NCBI GenBank assembly: GCA_026120035.1
Contig: JALRME010000001.1
Span: 1,501,909 to 1,565,908, forward strand
Length of the DNA stretch: 64,000 bases
Direction: 5' to 3'
Source of the DNA: Coleophoma eucalyptorum
Taxonomy: Eukaryota; Ascomycota; Leotiomycetes; Helotiales; Dermateaceae
In this document: piece after piece, positions 1-10,412 of the stretch
How the letters are laid out: each line of letters starts with the position of its first letter
Numbering within the stretch: position 1 is the first letter of the stretch
Notes under the pieces: model-generated
Database searches by the model: none
Told to the model about the DNA's origin: nothing
What the model saw: only the letters and a program-made list of their open reading frames with translations
Made by a program: the position numbers and the translations under genes

Positions 1-2217
1 CTTCCGCTCTCCAAGACTCAATTTTCGTCTGTTCATCGCGACGGTTCGATGGTAGCTACGGCCTACCTATCTATCTAGCTTGGCACGAAAGCTACCATTT
101 TCGAAAGGTCGCGGAAGTGGCGGTGCCAGCCAACCCACTCTCCCCTTTCTCAAAAATAGTCTGTCTCGAATACCACTTTCCCGTGTTGGCCGTCTCGGCA
201 ATCCCTACGACACACAAAGTACATTAGACCATTCTTCGGGCATTAAATGTACAGAGTATGCAGTGAGCTTCGCGTGAAAGCATTTCTTTGCGGTCTCGAG
301 ACCTTACACAAGCATGGTCTCAATTCTACCAAGTAAAATGCCTTACCTTAGGGTATCTCACCCTGGTCCAGTGTGCCTTCTTTGCGGCGTGCCAGTTCGC
401 CTACCGTCTCGCTCCGCCGTTCTCTACTCTTACACCGCCCTTCAATTCTTCTATTCCTTCTGTCTTCTCAACCAAGCCGAACAGACAAGCTTGCCCTGAA
501 GGTGGGGCATGCATAATGGCGTCTTGGGGCCTCTGATCAGGGACATGATCTGCATGCTCTTCTGCTGGTCCTCGACCGCACCGACCGATGACGAGACTCG
601 ACTTGCTGTCATTAACGAACGGCCTCCGGAATAAATTCTCAGCTCCCCTTCGTCTAGATCCTTCGAGCCTTGCAACCACATGGCAATATACGACAGATAT
701 TACCCGATCGTGTCTCTGGGACACATTCCCTGCCTCCATTCGAGACGTCTCGCTCAATGCATGCACAACAGATTTTACCTTCCTAGTCGTCTCTCCAGCG
801 GCCAGGTTTTGCGCAAACCTTGTTGTCGGTCCCAATTCTTGACCTGGAAACACTGCTGTCTGCTGGCCCGGGTTGGACGTTGCGACTTGTCCATCTCCTG
901 CTGACCGGGCATTTGCAGAGATCCATTAGTTCTGTCCCCTGATGGGGCCTAGTATGCTGCTTATAATGTAGTCTTCGGCAAGATCAATACGAGCAACAGG
1001 ACTTTCAATAACATGAGATAGTCAGGTGCTCCTCGAGGGCGTGTCGGCGACGAGGAAACAGTTTTTCCCCCACTACCTCTACCTTCACTTCCCCTTCCCC
1101 TTCCACATGAGTATGACGCGCAGCCACTTTTGCAACAGGACTCGGAGTCAGTCCTCTGTATTTTTCAGCTTTTAGGCACCTTTTTCAAGACAAGCTACTA
1201 GTAAGGCAAGGGCCAACCTCTCGAACCGTCGCGGTAACGCGTAAGGAGCAGCACGTGAAGGAATTGGCACAATTGATCAATCCAGACAGAGGTAAGCAAC
1301 AAACCGGCTACGGAGTTAATTTTTCATCGACGCTCAGGAATCTTTGGTTGAGGAATTGGCAGTGGCACTCACCCCTGCTTCAAGAATGATTCAAGAATGA
1401 TCTTCCTCACTATCACTGTCTCGATGACGGTTGTCTCGACAATCCCTACGGCAAGACAGGTTGGTGCACACCCTTGTCTTGGTCCACAACCCTTGTCGTG
1501 ATTCCCAACCCCTACCATGGACAGACATGTTGCCATCTGTCAGCCCGTGTAGAAAGCTAATAAAGTTGTGATTTGTCTGAATACCTTCACTCCTCATAAT
1601 CTTAATCTAGACTTTGCCAGGCTCGTACTCTCTTGGCTTGAGGGTCTGGTGAGTACTAAGGCTGTTGCTATTCATAGCCTGGCTAATTCACCCTTTCTTA
1701 GTCCAACCTTCATATTAGAGCTTACAATATCATAAGAACGTACGCTCTCCGCTTTGCTTATTCCCTCATTATAGCCGTACATGTTCGACCCTATAAATTA
1801 GACAAACTTAACCCTTGGAGAGCGAAGTCGCATGTTTAGCCTTTAGAAATGTGGGTTCAGAAACTAGAATCAGGATCAGAGTCAAACCTCATATCTAAAT
1901 CAGACTGGATTAGAGTACAGCTCTCCATCTGCTGCAAGACTCGTGCCTCTATTTATTATACTTCTTAGGTCATGGGGTAGTAGAAAGTAGTATATGTACT
2001 CGTGTATAGAGTATACTCGCTTAACTTATAAGATATATTAATTTATTAACTTATACTTAAAATTCAAAGTCGAAATTCAAAGTCGAAAAATCAAGATATA
2101 GATTCTAAAGTTGAATCAGAAAGTTAGATTTTAGAGTTAAAATCCAGCAAGGAAATCCCTCTCTCTTTTTAGGGACCTCTCTCCCTCTATAGTATAAAAT
2201 TACGTAATAGTTATATA
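1..2217. other. Gene-free left edge, AT-rich from about 1.7 kb
   Basis: I see no supportable gene here. Open frames such as the one on the minus strand at 401-853 have no recognisable domain, no splice partners and biased composition. From about 1700 onward the sequence becomes AT-rich, with short imperfect tandem motifs (for example around 2058-2095), the appearance of RIP-mutated repeat DNA. A string resembling 'gtctcg-caatccctacg' occurs near 190-210 and again near 1432-1450, which may be a decayed repeat or chance. Confidence 0.5.
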
Positions 2218-2397
2218 GGCTGGCTAAGAAACCAGTAGGTTCCACCTAAACCACTAGTCTAAGGCCAAAACCCACTGGTTTTTCGTCCTAATGGTTAACC
2301 AGTGGTCTAGTTTTTGGGTTGGAAATTTTAAAAAACCACCCACTGGTCTAGTCTGGTTTTATGGGTGGTCTGGTTTTTCTGGTTTTGGTGCGCAGCC
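2218..2397. mobile_element. TA-flanked MITE, copy 1 (Tc1/mariner-like ends)
   Basis: This 180-bp element is bounded by TA on both sides (2216-2217 and 2398-2399), as expected for the TA target duplication of Tc1/mariner-type transposons. The right end reads GGTGCGCAGCC and the left end GGCTGGC, so the termini are imperfectly inverted. The inside is rich in CCAGTGG/ACCAG-type motifs on both strands. The right-hand 67 bp (2331-2397) match the left-hand 67 bp of a second element at 5268-5425 in inverted orientation, with one clear mismatch. It is non-coding. The family name is unknown to me, and the assignment to Tc1/mariner rests on the TA flanks only. Confidence 0.72.
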
Positions 2398-2939
2398 TAA
2401 GAAGGATTGAGAGATATATGTAGCAATTGTACACAAGATCTTTTATTCTAGTACTATACACCTTCCTGATCAGCTGGTCGCAGTAGAAGACGAATTTTGA
2501 CATCATTAAGAACACAATTTGGTTCTAATCAAGTAGGTAGGTTATACTGTCGGCCCCTTGCCAGCCGCCGGAAAAGTAGAGGAAGTACTGGTAGGCATAT
2601 ACAAATGACGCCAACGTAGACCTCTACCGCACTCAACGGTGTCGACATCATAAAGATAAGAGGTAAGTTTTTATATATTAGAATTGCTTATACTTCTATT
2701 AAGTAGAACTCTTGGTACATATTTATGTCTGTATACATATGTGTGGGTGGTTGAGGAATACGTACAATCACATGATTAGGAAGCTTATCAAGAGTCAAGC
2801 CTGATCTCCCTTTCACTTTCAACAAACGGGTACATAATCCCCTGCATATGATTTATTAAATTCTGCAGTCTATGGAATCCTCCCCAAACTTACATATAAC
2901 GTTTTGCGAGCGACGTAAGCCGTAGAATACCAACAATCG

Positions 2940-3035
2940 TAGCGCTACGACACCTTAGGTAAGAGTGGCCTAATCAACAAGGCAAGGATAATACGAATAT
3001 TTCTTCTATACGTATAAAGATACAACTACATACCT
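2940..3035. repeat. Diverged repeat, copy A
   Basis: This stretch aligns by eye with 6078-6175 in the same orientation. Shared blocks include 'taggtaag', 'ctaat', 'aaggcaa' and 'tacgtataaag'. Many of the differences are C/T or G/A transitions, which fits RIP acting on a duplicated sequence. It is not coding. Confidence 0.55.
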
Positions 3036-3071
3036 TGCTTAATCTAATACTACTTCTTCTAGCTTTATTAT

Positions 3072-3105
3072 GACCGTTGCGCGGCGGTCGAAATGCAGTT
3101 TCCTG
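3072..3105. repeat. Short repeat with GACCG/CGGTC dyad, copy 1
   Basis: The motif GACCG-(8)-CGGTC followed by 'gaaat' and 'agtttc' recurs at 3312-3346 with a few changes, about 240 bp downstream and in the same orientation. Both copies lie just upstream of the NmrA-like gene. The dyad could form a short hairpin or be a palindromic protein-binding site, or the pair may mark the edges of a small relic element. Function is unknown. Confidence 0.5.
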
Positions 3106-3311
3106 GCGAGAATGGGGTGATTGTTCAATATTCTCTCCTTGAAATACTGTATGCTGGTATAGGTATGAGTTTATTGGTTGGGAATATAAGAGACTTCGCC
3201 TTCAGCACCCACCTTAACCTCCCCAATTGGCAAAAGAATACAGGCTTATAAATGGCACAAGAAACTTAATTCTATCATAAGTCACGAAACTTTCTCGGCT
3301 TTCACTTTACC

Positions 3312-3346
3312 ACGGCCGTTACACGGCGGTCGAAATAGAGTTTCGC
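3312..3346. repeat. Short repeat with GGCCG/CGGTC dyad, copy 2
   Basis: This is the second copy of the motif at 3072-3105. It ends about 200 bp before the start codon of the NmrA-like gene. Differences from copy 1 are mostly transitions. Confidence 0.5.
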
Positions 3347-3551
3347 GAAGCACTTACACAAGATGCCCATCATACTGATGGGTAATAAAAACGCTCTTTC
3401 CTATGCTTTGTTTGGTGGAATTACTATATGTACCTATTCACTTACTTTGGCATCATTCATTCCAGTCGTTTGGTCTTTGATCTACATAGCTTGTCAGAAC
3501 AACAATCAAAAACTACTTACTAAGTACTACTTGTTCATTAATATATATACT

Positions 3552-4729
3552 ATGGTAAAAGTTGCCCTTGCTGGAGTTGGCGGCGTCGGAAAAACCATCG
3601 TAGACCAGCTACATAGATCGTCGAAGCATGAAATAATTATCCTTGGACGCAAAGTAAGTCCTCGATATAGCAGATATTGTTTCTTTTTTTTCATTCCACT
3701 GATTCGAATCAAATCAGGCTCCGCCAGCGATCCCGCAAGCGGATGATTCTAAATACATTCAGGTGGATTACAGCAATATCAATGGGCTCAGTAAGATGCT
3801 TGAGGATGAGGGCATCAACACTGTCATCTCAACACTAGCTATGCTATCACCTGGTGCCGCAGAGGCACAAATCAACCTGATTGCTGCTGCGGAGAAGTCA
3901 GGTGTAACAAAAAGATTTATTCCTAGCGAATTTTCGTTCCTTGTGACTGACAAGTACGTGTACATTATGTACCTTATCTCTATGTTATTGAATGCAGATA
4001 ATCATTATGCTAATGAACTGCACTAGAGTGGTACAAATAGACAACAGCATGAATTTCGCCATTGAAGCTATTGATGCTCTGAAGCAGACTGGCTTACAGT
4101 ATACGCGGATTGTGAATGGATTTTTCATGGACTATTGGGCCATGCCCTATATGCCATCTTACCTGACTACATTCTCCTGGGCGATTGATCCAGCTACCTA
4201 TAAAGCCGCTATTCCAGGGACTGGTAATGATGAATTGAGTTTTACCTACACGGTAGATGTCGCTAAGTTTGTGGTACTATCGTTGGATGAGGAGGAATGG
4301 CCGGAGGTCAGTATTGTGGTTGGTGATGATGTTACATTCAACCAACTACTCGGGATGCTTGAAGAGATCCGAGGTGAGATTTATCACTTCCCGTTCCTAT
4401 CTATACTCTCCTATGCTATTTTGGTGGCATGATGCTCTGTAATGATCAAAATATACTTAATTCTATGTTACTATTTAGGTGTCAAATTTGAAGTCAAATA
4501 TGATAGTTACGAAACACTAAATAACAATAACGCTACACTTCTCGTGGAAGCCATCGAGGGTACTACAACTGCAGAAACAAAATATATGGCAGCGACACTT
4601 GGGCGAATAGCTGTGGCTGGTTTTTTCAAGGTGCGAAGTGAAAATCGTGGAAATGATAGATATCCGGGCTTCAAACCTATGGATTTTAAGACATTTTTGG
4701 TCCAAGCTTGGTCTGGAGTTGGGCGTTGA
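3552..4729 (+). CDS. NmrA-like / isoflavone-reductase-like NAD(P)-dependent oxidoreductase
   Basis: Four exons (3552-3653, 3718-3953, 4027-4373, 4479-4729) join in frame to give 311 aa, the usual size for the PCBER/isoflavone reductase and NmrA-like families. The start at 3552 places the dinucleotide-binding motif (MVKVALAGVGGVGK) at the extreme N-terminus, as the family requires. The upstream in-frame extension to 3363 is probably leader. The family signature RFIPSEF is present around residue 90 (KRFIPSEFSF), followed by the TRIVNGFFMDYW region. Members either reduce small aromatic or enone substrates with NADPH or act as redox-sensing regulators, so the substrate cannot be told. The gene stands alone in AT-rich DNA between two inverted MITE copies. 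Introns 2 and 3 end in TAG and all donors are GT. The family call is firm; the role is open. Confidence 0.85.
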
Positions 4730-5267
4730 GAAAAATGCTGTATTTTTCATTAAATATGTACCTATCTCCAGTACCGAGTAATAAAAATCCAACCCAAAGT
4801 TACTTCCTAAACAGCTCAAAAAATTTGGCTTTGCTCACAAATCAAATAAAACTGCAAGAAGAGACTGAGAGAGGTGACAGATATGAGATATGACTAGATT
4901 TATGACAGACTACTTATTTATCGTCTCTTGTTCAACCTAATTGTTAGTATGAATCCTCCTCGACAAAAGAATTGTCCACACACCTGAGAATGACCTCGGA
5001 CGAGATCTAGCCAGAAAAAGATTTGCTACTACCTTACAGTGTATGTACCTACAGCATTTCATTGACATAGTAAGCAGAGCAATCCACTTCGAATCTGAAA
5101 GGTGGGAAAAGAAGCTCTCATCATGTACCTAGACTCGAAGTTATATTATCGTATATACTGGTTTATTCTATATTCATCTTCAAAGTTGACCTATGGGTAC
5201 AGTATATATACATTACCGCTAAAACATATAAGATTTAATACGGATTAGAATTAGACTACAGTACCTA

Positions 5268-5425
5268 GGCTACGCACCAAAACCAGAAAAACCAGACCAC
5301 CCATAAAACCAGACTAGACCAGTGGGTGGTTTTTCAGATTTTCAAAAAAACCAGCCCATATGGGTAGAAACCAGTGGATGGTTTACAAATTGAAAAACCA
5401 GCCCATGGGTACCCAGTGCGCAGCC
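5268..5425. mobile_element. TA-flanked MITE, copy 2, inverted relative to copy 1
   Basis: This 158-bp element is flanked by TA (5266-5267 and 5426-5427). Its termini GGCTACGCAC and GTGCGCAGCC are inverted repeats with one mismatch. The first 67 bp are the reverse complement of the right end of copy 1. The interior differs from copy 1 but keeps the same ACCAG-rich vocabulary. It is non-coding and presumably non-autonomous. Confidence 0.75.
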
Positions 5426-5724
5426 TAATCCTTCTGCGGATTTGGTCCGGAGCGGTGTCACATATTAGTCGGCCTCCTTTTTCAAGCCTAGGATCTTGGA
5501 CCCAATCTCTATTTTGAAGCACGCAAAGGTCTTCAACATACAACGCCAAAGTTTCCTTTTTTGACGAGTCTAGATAACTAAGATAGCTCGGAATCCACTG
5601 TTATTAACCTAGTGATTAATAAGCAACTTATCAGAATAGAGAGTGTGCCTTACATTGTTAATATCAAACAATACCTTATCGTCCATGAATTGAAATTCTG
5701 ATGGGGCATATAGCATAAAGTTAT

Positions 5725-5772
5725 TTAGGTTCTTAGGTTCTTACAACGTACTAGAAGAACCTAAGAACCTAA
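5725..5772. repeat. Perfect 18-bp inverted repeat with 12-nt loop
   Basis: The arms 5725-5742 and 5755-5772 are perfectly complementary, separated by 12 nt. Each arm contains two tandem copies of an 8-9 nt unit (taggttct on the left, agaaccta on the right). The arms are longer and cleaner than expected by chance in this mutated AT-rich block, so it may be the tip of a recent foldback element or a transcribed hairpin. No function can be assigned. Confidence 0.7.
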
Positions 5773-6077
5773 GTTTACATTACCCTCTTTAGGAGAGCTA
5801 TTCACGTCACTACAAAGTACTATATTTTATGTACGATTTTAAAGCCCTTTAACTTAGCGCTTTTTAAAATAATAATTTTTTTTCTAGATAATTGATAAAA
5901 AGAGTCATATAGGGAACGAGTGCTGTAGTCAATAGTTTTTTGTATATAACAGATTACTAGTATTAATTGCTTTTATTTAATAGAAAAGATGTTCAGTAAT
6001 ATCTCGTGATATTTAAATTGGACCTAAGTCCGACTTGAATCCGACCTAAGTCGTTAGACGATTTATATATTCAAAGT

Positions 6078-6175
6078 ATAGGGTATCGCCTAGTATCGTA
6101 GGTAAGGATGGTCTAATTGATAAGGCAAAAAAATATAAATATCTATTGCTTTTATACGTATAAAGGTGGTACGTA
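6078..6175. repeat. Diverged repeat, copy B
   Basis: This is the counterpart of 2940-3035 in the same orientation. It carries more A/T at sites where copy A has G/C, for example in the stretch after 'aaggcaa'. This is consistent with heavier RIP on this copy. Confidence 0.5.
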
Positions 6176-6629
6176 TTAGCAATGTAAGGCAGTTAAGTAA
6201 GAAACAATAGGATAACAATAACCAGCAGTGTTTACTTTCTAGAGCTTACCTTATTTCTTAAGGATATAAAATCTATGTATACATATGTAAATAGGACTTA
6301 AGCTAGTAAATATATGTAGTCCATACGCTATGGCCTAGTCCAAGTTTAGGTTTACGTAAAACGTACTATAAAACAAAGCGTAAAAGCCGACTTAGGTTAC
6401 CTTTAAAGGAGATTCTAAGTATATTTAGACTATATAAAGTATATATAGATTATAGTACTATGCTATAGGTATCTAACCGTCCTTAAATCCTAGCTCCGAC
6501 GATTCTAAATAAGGGGGAAGAGGTTCTAAACAGATAACTCCAAAATAGGGTCGTGTAGTCGAAATCCAAAGTCCCTTGACGCGTCGCTTCCGCGGGAAGC
6601 TATCACAGCATGGAATCCGACCTCGAAAC

Positions 6630-7039
6630 TGTAAGCTTACATTAACGGAGGAATCAACACTCGTTGAGTGGATATTATCGATAGATCAACGCGGGCTATC
6701 ACCTAAAGCCGATACTGTTGGACGAATGATAGATCAGGTCAACCCAAAGTGGTGATAAGTGTAAGAACCTGACCCGCTCAGAATAGACAATTGGATAATC
6801 CAGACATATGTCATGTGACACCAAGAACGGTAGAGATAAGCGAGTATGAGCAGAGTCGGAGGGGTTTCGGACCCAGGAAGCATATAAAGGGAACTTGTTA
6901 TGGAACTTAGATTCTTTTTTCTCTTTTGCTTCTTATCTTTTTTGTGTCCTTCGTACGAGACATATAGTATACAGTCAATATAAGGTTATTGTGCTCCCAA
7001 ACACCTCTATCCTGCCATTGATCAAACCTGTGTCCTTAC
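6630..7039 (+). mobile_element. LTR-like remnant (candidate solo LTR)
   Basis: The segment begins TGTAAG and ends CTTACA, giving the TG...CA inverted ends typical of retrotransposon LTRs. It contains a TATA-like element (catataaaggg, near 6881) followed about 40 nt later by a pyrimidine-rich tract, resembling a Pol II promoter in an LTR. The start is the 12-bp palindrome TGTAAGCTTACA (6630-6641), which might instead be a junction of two LTR ends. I see no clear target-site duplication and no primer-binding site after 7039, so this is a remnant at best. Confidence 0.38.
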
Positions 7040-7311
7040 ACAGCCTAGTTTTAGGCTTAGGCTAGATTTGAACTCGATTTAAAGCTAGCTTAGATTATAA
7101 CTTTAAAATACTATAAATAAGTACAATATTGCCATCCTATATACAATGATTATAATAAGTATAGTAGTTATTCAACCTTCCTTATTAGGGACCCTTCAAA
7201 GAATTTTCTTTAAATTGGTATCAAGCTAAACTTAAACTTAGAGCTAGGCTTAGTATAAGATAGAGCCGGACCTAAGCTACTTGTAAAGGGCTTCTAAGTA
7301 GCCTCTTTGAT

Positions 7312-8993
7312 TTACAAATTGGTTCTAGGAACAGTCATTAAATATGAAGAATGTAACTGTTTTATCGAACTGACACCAAGTAGAGCCATTGTAGTCTCCA
7401 TCTCATGCTTTAGTATTTGAATCGCCTTGCTAACTCCTGACTCGCCAAAGACCAAAGCGTAGAGAAATGATCGGCCAAGCCCGACTCCTTTCGCACCGAG
7501 CGCAAGAGCTTTAACTATATCGCTGCCTCTGGTAACACCACCATCTACAAATACCTCGCACGCGTTGAAAACTTCGGGACAGTGGTGGCGGATATCGAGA
7601 AGAGTCTCAACTGCTGAAGTTGCTGCATCGAGTTGTCGACCAGCATGGTTGGATAGCCAAGGATGATCTCCATAATGCATACATAGAGCAGCATCTTCCC
7701 AGCATTGAACACCTTTTATAGCGATGGGTAGGCTAGTAATACCTCGAAGCCATTTGATAGAAGACACCCAATCAAAGTCCGACCACAAAGGCCTATAAAG
7801 TCGTTAGTAGCTTAATTGAGCAGCACATGTAGCTACATACTTCCAGGCGATTGACCGTAGGTTTACTATCAAAGCTACTATTATCCTCATTTGAATCAAT
7901 GGACACCTAAACGTCGTTTATTAGCATAGGTCGGCAATGAATTCATTGCGTCCGACGTCTTACTTCATCTTCTTCAATACCTATTCGCATGTGTCGTTCA
8001 CGTTTTCCAGCTCGGATGGCATCTACAGTCAGAGCGAAGCCTTTGTATCCCTGTGCGACAGCCTGCCTGACCTCACCTTCTGTAGTAGTTAAGTCACTCA
8101 TGGCATATATTTGCCAGAATGTAGTCTGATTTGGCGAGCGCGCGTTCGTCATTTCTTGTTGCGTGCAACCTGCATTATTGCATACCCAGTGAAGGATTTC
8201 TTGCTTTGCTGCAGCTTTTGTCATAAGCATATCTCCTTCGGGGTGTGCGAGTTTTCCTCCGCCAGCGGGACAGATGAAGAAAGGGGCAGAATACTTTGTC
8301 CCAAAAATTGTTGTAGAAAGGTCAATTTTTTCTATCGGTCGTAAAATGCGTGGCCGAAAGCGGATGGTTTGCCAGCTCTTCTCATTCCACTGAACCGCGT
8401 ACTCGTCTTCTGCCCCTGTCTTGAAAACTACAAGAAAGGACTATGAGATAGGGTTATCAAAGCCTGAAGTATAATCAGGATAACAGGAAAATTATCTTGG
8501 TGTCAGGATCTGGGAAGCAGCTCTTTCGAAGTCTTTTATATTGATAATAGTGCCCATCTTGATCGTCGTTTCTTTGCGTATTAAGGCTACTTCTTCTAAT
8601 TTCGCTGGCTGTTGGATGTTCTTGTGTATAGGGACTGAAGACTTCTCCACCAAACCGAGATTATGTCTATGGTACACAGGCTCTTATTAAATTACGTACA
8701 GTATATTCTTCTGGAAAAGAAGAGCACATACACCGGCTTGAGGTACTTTTCAAGAACATCATTTGGGTGGAGAGGCTCGAATGCTGCTGTGGCGTCTCGC
8801 CCAGCATATTTCATGATGACCTTGGCTCCGCCAGGATGGGAATCTATAAACGTGGTTATATCGTATGCCGTGCCTTTAATAATGACCCAACAGCTCTCGG
8901 GAGTAGCATGGTCGCGAACTTCGGAACTAGATACAGTATTAGATAAGGGAATTAAGAGCTATGAGAATGAAGGGTCTCTTACCTAGTTACCAT
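7312..8993 (-). CDS. Flavocytochrome b2-like FMN-dependent 2-hydroxy-acid (L-lactate) dehydrogenase, possibly decayed
   Basis: Two domains are clear. An N-terminal cytochrome b5 fold (about 8926-8740) carries the heme motif HPGG followed by KYAGRDAT and HPND. The FMN-dependent dehydrogenase barrel follows (FGTKYSAPF, SDLTTTEGEV, IAIKGVQ, the catalytic SNHAGRQLD, and FVDGGVTRGSDIVKA with GLGRSFLYA). This matches CYB2-type L-lactate:cytochrome c oxidoreductase, normally mitochondrial, although no presequence is evident. The start is ATG at 8993 with an 11-nt first exon and an intron at 8927-8982. A clean intron lies at 7907-7963. Two junctions are abnormal: no GT donor follows the TPR codons near 8492, and the intron at about 7793-7840 has good splice signals but breaks the frame. 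The gene may be a recent pseudogene. Domain identity is firm; the exon model is not. Confidence 0.7.
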
Positions 8994-10412
8994 GGTGTCC
9001 AGATAAATTAGAATTTGGAATACATGGGCAGAGTAACTACAGTATGTCTACAATTCGCTATATACCTACTGTATGTTACTGCCGCACTACGTCGCTAAAT
9101 TATAGAAATCCTTACCGGCAGACGTCACAGACATGCGCTAAGTGTCGGCTGCATCTCTTATCTGTACTACACGATAGTCGATGCGTATCCATTACTATCT
9201 GCCGCAAATGTCGGATGTCTTCATTACCGAGTGATAAGCGGATATGTTCCTGACGAAAATTCGCCGGTGCTCACTACTGCTGCGAGATATCTCGCGATAG
9301 CCTGGGCAATGAATCTAAAATACCTACCTAGAGTTACATCAAAAAGAGAAATTTGGGTATACCCGATCTTCGATAAGCCGAGAAAAAAAAGTAAAGTCGA
9401 CAGCTTACATTGCAGAAGAAACTATAAAGTTGAAACTCGGCGACGAAGATGCCTAACTACTAGGTAGTTTACCTTCTACCTGTTTTCTAGGTTAATCAAT
9501 CCGTGTTTGGTCAGATCTGGCATGCAGTTTGCGAACAATTCTTTAACAACCGGAATGATGTCGGTGTTATTGGAGATAAATGATACATCACGGAGAGGCG
9601 GAAAGGAACTGTCTGGGCATATTTTCCCCTCTCAAAACAGGTGCTAATAAGCCCGTCTTGCTTTAATGGATAGCAGCGGTCCCTTCTCTGGCGACAAGGA
9701 ATGGATATATAGCAACATCATATTGGAGAAATATGGCCAACGTTCTGTTAGGGAAGTTAAGTTCTTCTGTTCAGTCATTCTCCAAGGGGCGTCCACATAG
9801 ATCCCGATCTATTTGCAGCTGGTAATACAGCCATATTTCAAAAGCAGTCTATAAATAGAAATATACAAAATCTTGCATGCTATCCACAGATAGTTTCAAA
9901 AGGATATGTATTTTCCCCAGTTTCAGGGCTCATGTATATAAGCATATCCTCCTAGGTCGATAGAACAGACCTACCTGCCAAGGGATCCTGCGGCAATACT
10001 TTGGTTCGGATGCTGGGGAGGTACAGGGTGTTAGTACGCTGAATGAACCTTCTCAAACCATAATCAAAGTAGTGCGTAGCGTTTATATACTCTGGGTTTA
10101 TTTCCAGCGCATTCCCGTCAATTTCGAGCAAATCCAAATCAAGTACAGAAGAGCGCATTACTCTCATTTATCTTACGCATAGAAATCATCAAATTCTACC
10201 AAGACCATCAAATTCGCCAACTAAATTACGCATTGCAAGCTTGCTCTAGTTAGGGTGCAAGCATGTAACTTAATGTCCTTTAGATTGGGTATCTGAATGA
10301 CCTAAGATTAAAGTCTGTGATATCCAAAAATTCCTCGTTCGCAACCACTTCGTGCACAACACCATCTAAGGAAATTCTCGTTAGCAAAATTGCAGTTGCT
10401 TAGTCTAAACGG
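8994..10412. other. Gap with an unassigned, probably decayed coding remnant
   Basis: On the minus strand, 10167-9952 is open (71 aa, ending at a possible splice donor). Further open fragments follow at about 9870-9700 after several stop codons. They read like protein sequence, for example a stretch FEIWLYYQLQIDRDLCG, but I do not recognise the family. Stops interrupt it, so it is more likely a relic than a gene. The rest is AT-rich with nothing else seen. Confidence 0.35.

Larger units (their letters stand above)
4730..7311. other. AT-rich, gene-free repeat block
   Basis: No gene is supportable. The block holds MITE copy 2 (5268-5425), a perfect hairpin (5725-5772), repeat copy B (6078-6175) and an LTR-like remnant (6630-7039), each listed separately. 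The remaining sequence is very AT-rich with frequent stop codons in all frames, consistent with RIP-degraded repeats. Confidence 0.6.

Noticed and set aside
401..853. 150-aa open frame on the minus strand near the left edge
   Set aside because: No domain, no splice partner, and composition typical of a chance open frame in GC-richer DNA.
8663..8986. 107-aa open frame on the plus strand
   Set aside because: It is the antisense shadow of the cytochrome b5 domain of the flavocytochrome gene.
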